A stretch of DNA of 64,000 nt from NCBI GenBank assembly GCA_008933995.1, contig WARS01000011.1:17567516-17631515 (forward strand). Reading direction: 5' to 3'. Below are positions 12,260 to 24,438 of this stretch, one piece after another (positions within the stretch are counted from its first letter, which is position 1; each line of letters begins with the position of its first letter). This stretch comes from Datnioides undecimradiatus (lineage: Eukaryota > Chordata > Actinopteri > Lobotiformes > Datnioididae). Position numbers and translations under genes: made by a program. The notes beneath the pieces are model-generated. The model had not been told where the DNA came from, ran no database searches, and saw only the letters and a list, made by a program, of their open reading frames with translations.

Positions 12260-12290
<31 letters not shown>
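12243..12290 (+). repeat. (GA)n tract in the sox6 3' UTR
   Basis: GA dinucleotides with two CA interruptions, about 320 bases after the stop. Confidence 0.9.
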
Positions 12291-12392
12291 ATGGGACAAA
12301 GAACAAATGAGCGACGAACACATTGCTGTGTGGTTTGTAAAGAGCATGCATGGATTTTGAAGCATCAGGAATTGGTCTTCAACAGCTATTTG

Positions 12393-12399
12393 GTCTTAA
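12393..12399 (+). promoter_or_regulatory. miR-499/208 seed match 1 (GTCTTAA)
   Basis: GTCTTAA in the sox6 3' UTR pairs with positions 2-7 of miR-499-5p and miR-208, with an A opposite position 1 (7mer-A1 type). Repression of Sox6 by these myomiRs in muscle is established. Confidence 0.5.
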
Positions 12400-12585
12400 A
12401 TGTTTAAGGAGTGGTTTAGTTTTCATCATCATGTATTTACTTTTTGTGTTTTTTTCCCTTTTTGTTGTTGTTTTTTTTGTTCTATAGACTTTTTCTCTGA
12501 CAGGTCGCTGCCTGTACAAACTCTGGACTGTCGGAACTTGAAATTTGAAAAGTTTTAATATAAATCCTAGCTATTGTAATCTTAT

Positions 12586-12592
12586 AGTCTTA
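12586..12592 (+). promoter_or_regulatory. miR-499 seed match 2 (AGTCTTA)
   Basis: AGTCTTA pairs with positions 2-8 of miR-499-5p (7mer-m8 type). It lies in AT-rich sequence, which favours accessibility. Confidence 0.5.
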
Positions 12593-12813
12593 CTTTTGTT
12601 TCTTACGAATACAGTGCATCGACATCTTTTTTTTTTTTTTCCTGACAAACTGCTTACATTACATTACTGTTTTTGTTTTTTTGTTTTTGTTTTTTAATAT
12701 CCCAGCTCAGGTATGATGTGCCAGCTTGTGAATGTGTTTTTTTTTTTGTTTTGTTTGTTTGTTTGTTTGTTTTCATACAAAAAGAGTGGTAGATTCTTTC
12801 AGACTGTCAATGA

Positions 12814-12819
12814 AATAAA
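12814..12819 (+). terminator. sox6: candidate proximal poly(A) signal of sox6
   Basis: Canonical AATAAA about 0.9 kb after the stop, before an AT-rich (TTA)n run. If it is used, two of the four miR-499 sites (those at 12.98 and 13.01 kb) would be lost from the shorter transcript. Confidence 0.3.
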
Positions 12820-12841
12820 GGAGCAAAAATCCTTATATCAC

Positions 12842-12911
12842 ATTATTATTATATTATATTATTATTATTATTATTATTATTATATTATTATTATTATTAT
12901 TATTATTATTA
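12842..12911. repeat. (TTA)n microsatellite
   Basis: About 23 TTA units with two deletions of one base, just after the proximal AATAAA. Confidence 0.95.
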
Positions 12912-12981
12912 AGTACCCAGGCATTGTACAGATTTACTTCAAATGTGCCAAACCTACATTCACATTCACTCTGGATGTTGT

Positions 12982-12989
12982 AGTCTTAA
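12982..12989 (+). promoter_or_regulatory. miR-499 seed match 3, full 8mer (AGTCTTAA)
   Basis: AGTCTTAA is a perfect 8mer site for miR-499-5p, the strongest class of seed site. It is about 20 bases from the fourth site, a spacing compatible with cooperative repression. Confidence 0.6.
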
Positions 12990-13007
12990 CTTCCAATGCT
13001 GCAAAAA

Positions 13008-13014
13008 AGTCTTA
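13008..13014 (+). promoter_or_regulatory. miR-499 seed match 4 (AGTCTTA)
   Basis: AGTCTTA (7mer-m8 type), followed by T. It forms a close pair with the 8mer just upstream. Confidence 0.5.
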
Positions 13015-13137
13015 TACAATCAGCTTTTTCTATCTGATCGGATGAGTTACTACCCGGTAACCGAACTGCTGGCTCCCCTCCTGGCCCAATCACAAGCAGA
13101 GCTCAGGGAGGATGTGTTTTCATCATGCTCGCTCAAA

Positions 13138-13163
13138 CACACACACACACACACAGACACACG
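13138..13163. repeat. (CA)n microsatellite
   Basis: About 9 CA units, then CAGACACACGCACG. Confidence 0.9.
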
Positions 13164-13913
13164 CACGCTTTGTGGCAGCCCCCCCCTCCAGCTCTGAGGC
13201 CGGAGGAGCAGCACCGAAGGCGTCGGTTCTTCAGTTCCACTGCGTTGGTGCTTTCACGAACCACATTGCCCATAGTTCCTCGAGGCCAAACGCTTTAGCA
13301 CGTGGCGCGGCGGGTGCAGTGCAGCGTAGCCGACCGCTGACATTTAGCATTTGAGTCTGTCCCTTTCAACCTGGCTTAATCTCTGCTTGAACACTTTAAA
13401 GTGTAACTACAGCTCTGTTCATCCAGCGTCAATGTATAATCAGGGATGAGCAGCCCCAGAACGACCCTACTGTAGGATAAGAGTTTCTAATATTCTGGAT
13501 CCCTTCACTGTATTTTGAATTATGTTTTGAATCGGTACAAAATATTACTATTTTTATTAGCCTGTTGATATTTGTAAGCGTCTACATGGGAAAAGATACA
13601 CCAAACTTTGTGTTTTAAGAAAAAAAAAAGAATTTATATAGCTGCGGGGGGAAAAAATGGGTTTAATAGGTCTGTTATTTCAAAAAGGGTACCTTTTTCT
13701 ACGTTGCATGTATATTTTGAAGACGAGTAAATTATTAAGAGCAGAGGGAGGAAAGAAAAACAAAACATAAAGGTGCATATTTCTCAATCAGCTCCTCAGC
13801 GAACGAACCCCAGTCAGAGCACACAGTTTTTCCACAGTCTGCAGCGAGATGTTTCTCTCCGCGGCCCAGCGGTCAGCGCCGTGCTGGGCGTGCACACGCT
13901 TTTTCCTCCAGTT

Positions 13914-13917
<4 letters not shown>

Positions 13918-13951
<34 letters not shown>
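13918..13951. repeat. poly(A) tract
   Basis: 34 consecutive A in the sox6 3' UTR, not preceded by a clear poly(A) signal. Confidence 0.95.
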
Positions 13952-13954
<3 letters not shown>

Positions 13955-14359
13955 ACATTCTTACTCTGAACACACACGTTATGTTTTTGTTTTTGTCTCA
14001 TTTCACCACACGCCGCGTTCTCAACATGTTTCCATCGTTCAACACCTGTGACCTCTGGGTGCTCTTGTTTAGCTGTTCCACGCGTCCTCCGGCTCCTTGT
14101 TCCCCCTCACGACCATATCTGGCTGTTTGTACTTCAAGAAGCTTCACAAGCTGGGACTGAACATTGTTTTTTTGTTTTTGTTGTTGTTTTGCTTGCACCG
14201 CAGGAAAAAAAAAAGGCCTCATGCATAGACATTTCTGTTAGTGTCATACACATCCTAAGCACTGGATATAAATTCTATGTTTTGTTTTTTTGTTTTTTTT
14301 TTTGTTTTTTTTTTTTAGTATTAACTAATGTGAAGTTGTTGTTTGATTTTTCAACACGA

Positions 14360-14365
14360 AATAAA
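14360..14365 (+). terminator. sox6: candidate distal poly(A) signal of sox6
   Basis: AATAAA about 2.4 kb after the stop, with a T-rich block (14279-14318) just upstream. A further run of overlapping AATAAA hexamers lies at about 14723-14740. Either could end the long transcript. Confidence 0.35.
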
Positions 14366-15082
14366 TTAGAACAGTCAAAAGCCACATGCTCGGACTCTGT
14401 AGGAAGCCTCGTGCGTGCCAGGCACAGGTAAAATGCCATTTCTTCAGAAGCGTTTCATCTATTGAAGCAGATTTTGTTGCCGCAGCTCTAGTGCCGCCTA
14501 AAGGGGGGGTCACATCACCTCTGATCTCTTTGAAAAGGTAACCTCATGCTCTTATCAGTTGTGGCCTGCAGAAGCAGAACATTACGTTTCCTGGTCAGAC
14601 ACATTTTGTGATGAGTATTGTATTTGAAATTCAATTGTGCGTTTTAACATTTCATTGTATTTATTAGCCAGCTTTGGCTCTAAAACGTGTCAGTACAACT
14701 TGGTGAGAAAGACAATCAAAAAAATAAATAAATAAATAAAAAGTAAAGACTTGAGATTTTCCTTACAAACTCCTGTCGTCGCATCATTGCTTTATTCGTT
14801 CTTGTGGCTTGTGTGCAAAGAAAAGAGGGTTGAATGTTTTTAAAAAGCCGTCAGCTCGATGAAAAGCGCCCGTGCCCATTGTGCTCTGCCCTGTGAGAGC
14901 GCTGCGAACAAGCTACAGGTAGTGGCGCATGAATTTTTATTTCCATCGCTCTAAATGGTTCTCCTACTTTCCAGGGATCTAATAATTTCCAACACAAGGC
15001 GTCCTGTTTCCAAAGTCGAGCTATTCCACTCGGTCTTTATATTTTGGTGGCCCATTACAGTAAATGTGGCCTATTGTTCCAT

Positions 15083-15113
<31 letters not shown>

Positions 15114-15591
15114 GAGGAAACGCCACACATTCTGACTGCGCTGTGGTGTATACGCCACGGCGCCGGTGCTCGCTGCAGCCAATCCCAGCATTTCAGAGAG
15201 AGAAACAGAGAGCTCAGCCATATGCAGCCACATCATAAATCTAATTGTAATTCCCAAATCAACTGTAGCGTCACCCTGCGAGGGGCGCCGGCAAGTTTGT
15301 CACACACTCCTTTGTGTGCACTTGCATGTGTGTGTGCTATAGCTTTTAGCTGGGAGGGGTGTTTGAAATCATACTTGTGCTGTTGCCACGCTAATCTCGT
15401 TAAATAAGTCATCATAATTTACATTTCCTCTTTCCTTTCTGCAGGATGAACGTTGAGCTGTTTGCAAGTTGACAGATTGTTTCTGCGTGTGCGCGGGTGT
15501 GCGGGTGTATGCAAAGCTTTCAGCGCCCTCGCAAAGGACAGCGCAGTTCATTACAGTGCAGTCATAGTTTCATAGCTTGATACGTATGCTC

Positions 15592-15592
<1 letters not shown>

Positions 15593-15630
<38 letters not shown>
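15593..15630. repeat. (AT)n(AC)n compound microsatellite
   Basis: About 8 AT units followed by about 11 AC units. Confidence 0.95.
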
Positions 15631-15631
<1 letters not shown>

Positions 15632-16135
15632 ACTTCAATTATCCAAGAAGGAAACTGACGTAATGCACAATTTTCCATTCTGTTTGCATGATTTCCCAGT
15701 TGTTAAAGCTACTGGTAGCTAAATGTTAGACATGAGATTAGTGCTCAGAGTAAACTACAAAAATAAAAAAATAAAGTGAACCTTAGTTTGATTTGTAAAT
15801 AATCTTAATTTTAATGTTTGCGTGGGAAGTGTGAGGGCTGGGTGGGGTTACAGCAAACAAACAAATTGAGAGACTGTAGTCAAAGCTCCACCTCAAACAT
15901 GCTTTATTACCACATTTAATAATATTTTTACATATCCTTATTAAATTTAATTGCATCCTATATGTTTTTTTCCTAAAAACTGTCGCCCAGTCTCCCTAAT
16001 TCAATTCAAAAATGCCTAAAAGTCTGAAATTTGCACATCACGCTTGAATAAATCATCAACCTATCAAACTGTGCACATACATCATGAAGCCCAATGATGG
16101 TCAGTGATCAGTGTAGATGACAGTAACACCTGTCA

Positions 16136-16552
16136 CCTTATAATATGTCTTAGTTAACAGGTAATAAGGCCTTTATAAGCATTATAGGAACGTTATAACA
16201 CGTTAATGAGGCGATGTAAGTGTTAATACTTGCATCATAAGCAGGTTCATTATGGGCCTTTATAAGCACTTATAATAAACTAGCTGAGAGCTTAAAGACT
16301 GCTTAACCATGTCAGTCCTATGTCTGTTTATAGTAGCATTATGAGCACATTGGTTGAGTTATTAAACCTTTACTAAACTTAATTTTGATGCCTTATTAAG
16401 ATTAATGCATACTTTATTGTGCATCTATGTGCTATTATGCACTTATAAAAGGTTAACTATGCTTTTTGCAGCCGCAGGTTCTATACCTTACGTATGCTTT
16501 ATTAAGCTTTAATAAAGGGTTTATTACCTGGTACCTTACACATATTACAAGG
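16136..16552. mobile_element. MITE-like element with about 45-bp terminal inverted repeats
   Basis: The left end (about 16136-16180) starts CCTTATAATATGTCTTAG and contains CAGGTAATAA and CCTTTATAAGC. The reverse complement of the right end (about 16506-16552) starts CCTTGTAATATGTGTAAG and contains CAGGTAATAA and CCTTTATTAAAGC. By eye about 38 of 45 positions match. The roughly 320-bp AT-rich interior has no open frame and carries more GGCCTTTATAAGC units (near 16256). This is the form of a non-autonomous DNA transposon. A target-site duplication is not clear, so the superfamily is undetermined. Confidence 0.75.
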
Positions 16553-18239
16553 ACTTTAATATTGTTTTCTTGGGTTCTTTCTTTATTAACCCAGAAACGT
16601 GGAAACAATATGGAAAAGCTGCAGCTGCTGAACACTTCTGATGACTATGGCCAGGAACAACCCAGACTGACGCGACAACATTAAAGATAGAGTTAAAAAC
16701 CGGATACTTGCCTAGTTACGCACTAATTGTTCGTCTCAAAGTGAGGGGGAAACTGACAGGGTGATAAACTGAGCAGTGATTACACAGGCTTTGAATTTAC
16801 CTTTCTCTTCTTGTGGGTTTGGTGTGTGTGGGGATGATGAGACGTAATGACACGCTGTCTTCATGGAGGACTGGTCTTGGATGGGCCCTCTGGGCAAATT
16901 CAGGGTTTTTTTATTTTTTTATTTTTTAAAAAAAAAAACCATCTTGAAGAGTAGAGAGAACAAAATCCTTTCTTTTTTCTCCTCCTCACCAATCAGGCGT
17001 TTAGATCAAGAGAATTATAAATTGTTATTACAAAGGAGGAGCCCCCTTCAGACGTGTTGGAGAGGCTCTTTCAATGAGGCATCAAAGCCACCCTGTTTAT
17101 GATCATGGAGCCTCCACTACTCATTAAAGTGCACAGAATGGTCACGGTGCTGCAGCGCGCTACCATCCTCTTTGAGCTGAGAGCTTATGATGCTTAATCA
17201 TTCAAGTGCGTTTGATTCAAAAGGGGAATAATTGACCCGCGCACTTCCATTGAGATGATCGCGTTTCACAATGAGCACTGTTTGTGCGGTTTTGCATCTA
17301 AAAAGTCGCCGGAAAGTCAGGATCTGATTGAAGAGTGGGAGTTATTTTACACTTTCAGGTTAAGTAGAACTGTTGGTTTGACCGTATTTTACCATGGGGC
17401 AAGTTTAATCAAGGCTCTGCTACATTAATCCAAAGTTAATGGAGAGGTCAGTTGAGGTCAGACATATTGTAGCTTGTAAATGGATTTATTTTTAGCAAAA
17501 ATGTGCAGTTTTGCAGTAGTTTTACTTCAGCTATTTTAAAAAAAATCAAAATTTCTTTGGCCTCCATGTTTATTCAGTACTCACAGAACTTGGACTGTTA
17601 GAAAAACATCTTTTCTCAAGTAAATCTTCGCTCAGGCTACAGCAATGCTAGCAACTTAGCATGCTAATATCCGCTAATTAGCATAAACCAAACTGATAAT
17701 GGCCAGAAAAATCAACACAGTCATTGAACATCATCCTGATTCAGCAGACAGACAGAGAGACAGATGGATCGCCCTACCCTTCAGCCTCTGCAAGCATTGC
17801 TAAAGGCACTCTGAAGTTTTCAGAAGCATCAATGGAAGTTGGGTAGTTAGAACAAATAGCATCCGCACTTGCTTAAAATGATTTCCAGGTACTCACCAAT
17901 TAAAAATGTTCATAAATTTCATAAAACACAAGTATATAACGCATGTTTTCCTGCGCATCGCTTGAATGCAAACCATGTAACCAAAAGAAAAATGGTTTGT
18001 TTGTGCTAATAAATCAGTTTTTTACATACATTAGACAGCGAACTGCAGCGCTGTCAGTCTCTAATACACTGTCGGGCAGTTTTTAGCAGAAGGAAATTGA
18101 TAACAATTGTAAATTAAGATTGGGTCTTATTAGAATTCCATGGGTCAGCAGCCTTGGGAGGCCTTCAACAATAACTAAAACGCCAAACGCAATGACTGAA
18201 TAAAAGGAAATCATGGGAGAAAAAATAAAAAAGAAACAC

Positions 18240-18740
18240 TAAAAGTAGTTGCTTTAGCTGCGTCTGTGTTTCAATGTCTTTGAAACACTGCATAAAGGCC
18301 TATACTTCTTTTTTAATGCAATTAGAAGTGAAAGAAAAACATTTACAGCACTTTTTGGATAGGCAATGGACAAAAGGCCAATTTTTCTTTTTCGAGGCAA
18401 AGTCCTTGGGTCTTTTTAAGTGCATTAGTCCGCTAATTAAATATTATATGTTTAACGAAAAATGCACTTTGAAAGCAGCCGGATTGTTTGACTCAAAGAC
18501 ACGGCTGCAGCCTTGATGATTGGAACTGTGTGCGACCATGAGGAGGTAAAGAACTGCATTGTTGCCGGTCCTCCCCTCATTTCACCCGCCGTAATCCTTT
18601 CCGCTGATTTTACAATCACATTCCCTTTTGTGCCTCATCGCAGACAAAGACACGAGGCGCAGTTATGCAGAGGAGGGGACTCCTTGATATTTCCGAGCAT
18701 GCTGCATCCATTTTGCGCGGTCTGATGTGTTTGTCGCGCT
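18240..18740. promoter_or_regulatory. candidate conserved non-coding element
   Basis: About 500 bases of non-repetitive sequence with few CpGs at the start, a TAATTAAATATTA core, and repeated TTTGAAA/GGCAAAGT words, about 4 kb past the end of sox6. Blocks of this texture next to developmental transcription factor genes are often enhancers. No alignment was possible, so this is a guess from texture. Confidence 0.25.
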
Positions 18741-21700
18741 GACAACACACTAACCTATTGTTCGCCATTCAAAACGGTGTGAAGCGCTACAGGCTACCGG
18801 TTTGTTTACAAGACCGACTGAACAGCCTCGGGTTAAAAACAAGTGTGGCAACGCCTCTCTGTGCTCCAGGATCAAACGTCATGCGACACAAACTGACTAA
18901 GCTGTATGTTTCCATTTCTGCAGAGCTCAGTTCAGTTTATTAGGTACATTTCATAGCGTGAACCTGCACAATCTGATTTAATCCGAAACGACAGCGGCTC
19001 TGCTCTGAATCCGGCCTTTACAGAGGTTAACAGAAACTGTCAGAGAGGTCATAACGACTTTATTATTGATTATCCTACTTTATTTTATATAGATTTTGCA
19101 GTAATTAAAGGAAGTTGTTTATAATATCGTGACAAGTTTATGTGATGACAACTGGGAACTCTGCAAAATACAACCTCCTTAATAAAGACGCAGTAAAATG
19201 AACATAACTCTCCAACAGTCTCCAACAATCAAAACCCAACATTATTATGTTTGCAAAGGCAGAATTTATGGCCTCGCTGCTGTTTAGGATCATACATATT
19301 AGATTATACAAGTGTAGGTAATGAAGTTAGCGTGACTGATGTCAAAGCTGCTTTTGCATATCGATATAAGCTGTTAAAGGTTTGACTTGATTGTTGAGTC
19401 AGCGGCTGGCAGTCGCTCTCCTTGTGGATGACATTCAGTGCAAACACGTTTGGACGGAAGCACGATGACGCAACCATTGTGTATTATTATGATACAAAAA
19501 AACAACCTCTCTGGGTTGTTTTGCCGCGAGAAACATGCAATCTTGATTCTTGAGCCAAAATGGATGACGAGTTACGTCAGAGCTCAGAAAAACGGGAATA
19601 CGAGCGCCTGCAGTTCCAGTGAAAATGGGCAAACTCCACGTCCCGATGAAGGTAACGTGATACGATCAAAAGCTCCAGGGCAGCGACTAAACCTTGGACC
19701 TTGCAGTACGATGATCATTTGACCAGAATTAACTTCACTCTCAGTGTTTTTTTTCATTTGTTCCCCCTGCAGTATCTGCTCCGGGCATCTGAAGCACGAT
19801 TAAGAGCCTCATGATTGCGTTTAGGCAACTCCAAGCACTTGGGTCTGGAAATGTTGTGGTAATGGCAGATACATCACAAGCGTAGGCAACCAAAAAGGGC
19901 TTGGTTAAAATTTGAGAAAGCTTGTGATCTTGGTTTTAATATCGAAAGAGCCGGCGCTGATTTGGAGGATTAGAGAGTCGTACTAATGAGCATTGTACTC
20001 CCTGCCATCCGGCCCGCCTTTTCCTCTCCTCAAAGGTCGCTCTAATCCAATCCCAATCCCCATCCAGATCCAAATATATAAAGCACATTTAAAATCAACA
20101 ATAGCCGACCAAAGCGTGCTGCGCAGTGAAAAATAGAAGGCGAACATCGAAAAACAACGCAATAAAAAGACAAAGAGGCGTTTAAGAGACAAAAGGACAA
20201 TAACAAAGAAAGACAACTCCCACACTGAGTTAAGAGCCGAGGAACACAGACGGCATGCAGCATGCAACATGCAGATCAACTACGTTAAGAGTTTGGGGGT
20301 TTTAACTGAAAAGGCATGACCTCCCCTGTGCTTGGACAACTAGTCAGCTGACCTGGGTGACCTTGATGGTTGTAAAGGGTGACAGCTGATGGTTGAAGCT
20401 AAGCTATTTTATGATTAATGGCAATGCAATAAAACAATAATACAACAAAATCAAAGCTAAAACATACAGTGTTGCTGCAGCAGTCTGGACCGAGGCCAAC
20501 CAAACCCCAACAGGCAGGTCATTACCATCAACTACTGCAAAACAATTGCTTGTCAAGATAACCCAGGTGACTTTGCATCGGTTAATGCCAACTAGCTGTG
20601 TTTGAGCACGACTTCCTGGAGCGTCAGCCTGTTACAGTAATGTCAGATTCGCTCCGCAGTAGGTGCGATTGTGTTATTGCGTCAGTAATTCACCTGCGCC
20701 CGTCTCCTCCCGCGTAAGAAAATGCACACACCTATTGATTCAAGGTGGGATTAGACGCATTAACCACATGAGAAGCGGCTTTGATCGCCCTGAGCCGCGT
20801 TCAAACAAAGAGCTAAAGGAGGCTTTTGAACTTAAAATACCTCGTAGCCTCAGATCACGCAGTAAAAGTCACCTATTAATTACACTCCGCGTTTCTGTCT
20901 CATTTATAATCGTCGCTTTTATGTCAGTGTGAAGCGTGAAAATGTGAAACTTTCTAGTACTTTCAGCGTATTAACAACAGAAGAGAGAGACAGAGGGTTT
21001 TGTCACAGGGTCCATTTTGTTATTGTTTCAGATGAAGAGCACTTGAATTCATGACGGATCATATTGTTGAAGAGGCGCTCGAGAGCAGCACTTCACATAA
21101 TAATCCAAGGAGGAAGCTCTGTTTGTTTCTCGGTTCTCAGTTCCTCAGTCAAATGTCAACACAATTACAAAAGCAAAAACAAAGTCTCCTCGATGAAACA
21201 TCACAGGGCTTTGGCGTGCAGGGGCACCGGCGGCGCCGATAGCCACGCCGTCTGCAGCAGCTGCCACTTTCTTTAGCTCTGCGTCGTATATAGATTCATC
21301 TCAGGACCCATCGGCCGTCTGCCTGATGACAATTTAGCCTCCGGGTCACAGCAGCTAGCATGTTTTAAGGTAATTCTGGTGTAGCCGGCAAGTGGGCATC
21401 CAAGCCAGGACTTCCCTCCATGATTAGTGTTTCAAGCCCAGCTGACATTACAGCTAATATCGTTTGACAGATATCAACATCGTCGCACGGTAGCTGATGT
21501 ATTTCTGGTGTTTCACCTGTTTTCCTCTCGACACCAACTGTTAGCTTAACACCGTTGGACTGCACATGGGAACCAGAGCACACTTGTACTGCTGCAGATT
21601 GCACACAGCAGATTTTGTATTTAGAGGCAGGAATTGTTCACAGAGACAAAAACAAGTAAATCGAGCGTAACACAGCTTTGATATGCGAGTTCCCGTCAGG

Positions 21701-24368
21701 TCGGATTAAGACAGTGGATGGGACGCGTGGAGTCTGGCCTCGTTCGTCATAAATCAAAACACACTCAATCTGCTGCCATTTTACTTACAAGATAAATGAC
21801 TGAATCGCATTTCAGTAACAAATGGAGCGATGCGTGCACCCCGCCGCTGTGAGTCATGTGATTTTTACTCTATACTGGCTGGCGGTGTGGAAAATGTGGG
21901 TTTGAGCCGAAGCAGGAACCAGCAGAGGTCAGCTCATCGAAAACACGAGAAGCCGAGTTCGCTAACCTTCAGATATTTTGCTTAATCAACGGCAGTTCAA
22001 TCACACGGGTGTACATTAGAGCCGGAATGACATTTCTCTCATTAGCCATGAAGAATATATGGCCAGGGCCAATTTTGCACCATGTAAACTCAACATGCAA
22101 GGCCGCCCCCAGTGACCTTATTAACTTATAAGCATAGCAGGTTGGACTGAATTTGATAGTAACCTTCATCATGGCTAGCATAAATTATGAAAGGAAACAA
22201 CCATGACTTATCTGAACACATATTAAAGACGCACATTACTGGGCTACATTCATTTCATGCACTTGAAGTCAACTTCCTACAGCTGGGCTTCGCTGTGCGG
22301 GTTGACACGCGTGCAGCGTTTGACACCGGAAGGCTGTTTTTCACATTCATCCGCTGAAAGAAAAAAAGTTTTTCTGCGTTCGCTGAAAAGTCGCATTTCA
22401 AGGGACAGGTCGGCAAGCTAATATGGACGTTTAATGCTGGTCCAATATGCAACTTTTACAAGAGCGATGTGCAAACCGGTGCACATACACAGAGGCTAAA
22501 GCAGGAGATGACTTGTGTCCTGCAGATAATTAACTAAATGTACATTTTTATGAGGCCATTTTAAGGATTTAATGGGATTTAATCCATCATTATTATTATT
22601 GTATATGTATATGTATTGTTATATTATAAGAAAAACAGGTATGATATGTTTAAATACATGTCCACTATCGTTATCCCACAAAACCTAGGAGGTGATCTGT
22701 GCAAGCAGCTTATTAGTACAATGAAGTCATCAATGAATTCTTAATTCTTCTTAATGTGCTTTGTTACTTAACCACCCAAACACACGGTGACGGATGTAAA
22801 CTTCACCTTCTGCACTCGGGTCCACGTGGCAACACCTTGCGAACAGAAAGGCTCACCTGAGGGTTGCTTTCGCTTGTACTTACTGAGTTTGCTGGTGCCA
22901 AGTTGCCGAAGTGTGCATTCAAACAGGACCACCCTCGGTCATTGGTGAGTTTGTCGTGGAGCAAAGCGTGTCCACGACAGAGGATATGATCATGGATATC
23001 AGAAGTCGTGCTTCACTCAATGAGACGACGATCCTTAAAGAACCAGACCGTGTACAAAGCAACAGTCATCTCGGGACAGTCGCTGCCTCTAAATTGAACT
23101 ACATGAGGCACCGTGTGTGATACAAAGCTCAAAGCTGAATCCCAACTCAACCACTTGCTAACCCTTCAGGACTGTTTCCATCCACTTGCATCGCGAATTC
23201 CAGCTCTTATGCTCTGGTCTTTGCTTTGCGGTGAACAAAACAACACAATATTGCTTTTCCTCCTGCAGACATTGTATAGAAGCGTAGCGGTGTCTGTTCT
23301 TATACCTGGATACGATTTCTGTTTGAAAATACTTCCCTTTGCTGTCATTTGAGAATCCGTGTCAGTGTGATGCTTCAACCCCTGTCTGCGCTTCACATTT
23401 CCCCTTGGGTGCTACAAAGAAACCTTGAGCCTTGAACCTTGAAGAAGCTGCAGCTCACAAAGCCAACGTTTAAGTTTAATTTAGCCGTGAAAGCATAAAT
23501 AATTCTTAATATTATAGCTAAGCAGCACCAGTCAGTTAAACACGCCAACATAGTCTATTAACCTCTTTAGTGTCTGTCTTGCTTCGTGTGTTGGAGGTGA
23601 AATCAAACAGATTTTACTGCACAAAGATGCTTTTTACAGTGAATTTGTGCACAGTTTTAAGAACTTTAAGCATTTGATTATTTGGACAAGTGGCTGACTG
23701 TGTGGGCATTTCATTACCGTTTAAAATTAGGAGCGGTTTGTGACACAAACCGAATTCAGAGCCGAATGCTGTTTTGCGCTGTTGTTGCACGCTGTCCACG
23801 AATTTGCAGTGAATCTCAAAAACGTGCATTATACTGCACGAGCGGGGGAACGTCCTGCGAGGCGCATAAAGAGCGGCTTTACAGCGACGATCCAAGAGGA
23901 AGATTTAAAATAACGCACGACTTGGTACAGTAACTACACTGAAATGGAAACTTGTTTTCCATCAGGACTGTGGTACACACTGAATAAGCATGCAAATAAC
24001 CCTCTTATGGTTTTTATGATCAGGCTCAGTTTTTGTGGCTTTGTGCGACTCGGCTAAATGTGGGAACAATTAATGTGTTTCTGGCACGGGCTCCGTCCTC
24101 GATTTGCCAAATAGGCTTATCGGCATACTGAGTGTGGTAAAAGAAATATTTTAAAAATCACAGTGATAGCAAAACATATTAACTCGCCTACGGCCTGAAA
24201 AAACAAACAATGGGGAGCACATTTTATAAGCTTGCACCATGGCTTTGTTTCCACGTTGGGTTTGCGTCGTGTCGCAGGTTGAGACTTAAACAGGACGTGT
24301 GCTTCTCGGCCGATGCTGCTGCTGGTTTTAAAAAAGACAAAACGACGCTGCTCCTTTATCTTCTGTTT

Positions 24369-24438
24369 CTAGCTCATCGTCAATCCAAAGTACTCCTCTT
24401 TCTTCTTGAAGTAGTAGCCGAGTCGTGCCATGGCATAT
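24369..24438 (-). CDS. etnk: etnk exon 8 (C-terminus and stop)
   Basis: This 70-nt exon follows the acceptor ctcccag and encodes YAMARLGYYFKKKEEYFGLT, then MS and TAG (24369-24371). The start matches the family's YA..RF..YFK C-terminal helix. The last residues differ from ETNK1 and ETNK2, which fits a separate paralog. It is joined to exon 7 across a 6.5-kb intron. The phase agrees. Confidence 0.88.

Larger units (their letters stand above)
11921..14750 (+). other. sox6: sox6 3' UTR (end approximate)
   Basis: This is the region after the stop codon. It contains a (GA)n tract, T-rich stretches typical of long fish 3' UTRs, a (TTA)n run, and four miR-499/208 seed matches. AATAAA hexamers occur at 12814-12819, 14360-14365 and within the AATAAATAAATAAATAAA run from about 14723, so the transcript may end near 12.84, 14.38 or 14.75 kb. 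Which site is used cannot be decided from sequence alone. The block 13520-13620 looks conserved in style (low in repeats, AT-rich). Confidence 0.55.
14751..24368. other. intergenic region between convergent sox6 and etnk
   Basis: About 9.6 kb between the two 3' ends. It contains microsatellites (about 15085-15112 and 15590-15630), a TIR element at 16136-16552, a short TTAGCATGCTAAT-type repeat relic at 17640-17690, and unique-looking blocks (17160-17340, 18240-18740, 20640-20900) that may be conserved regulatory sequence. The 3' UTR of etnk must occupy part of the right end. A TTTAAT at 23475-23480 (ATTAAA on the minus strand) is one possible poly(A) signal. No exon was recognised. Confidence 0.6.
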
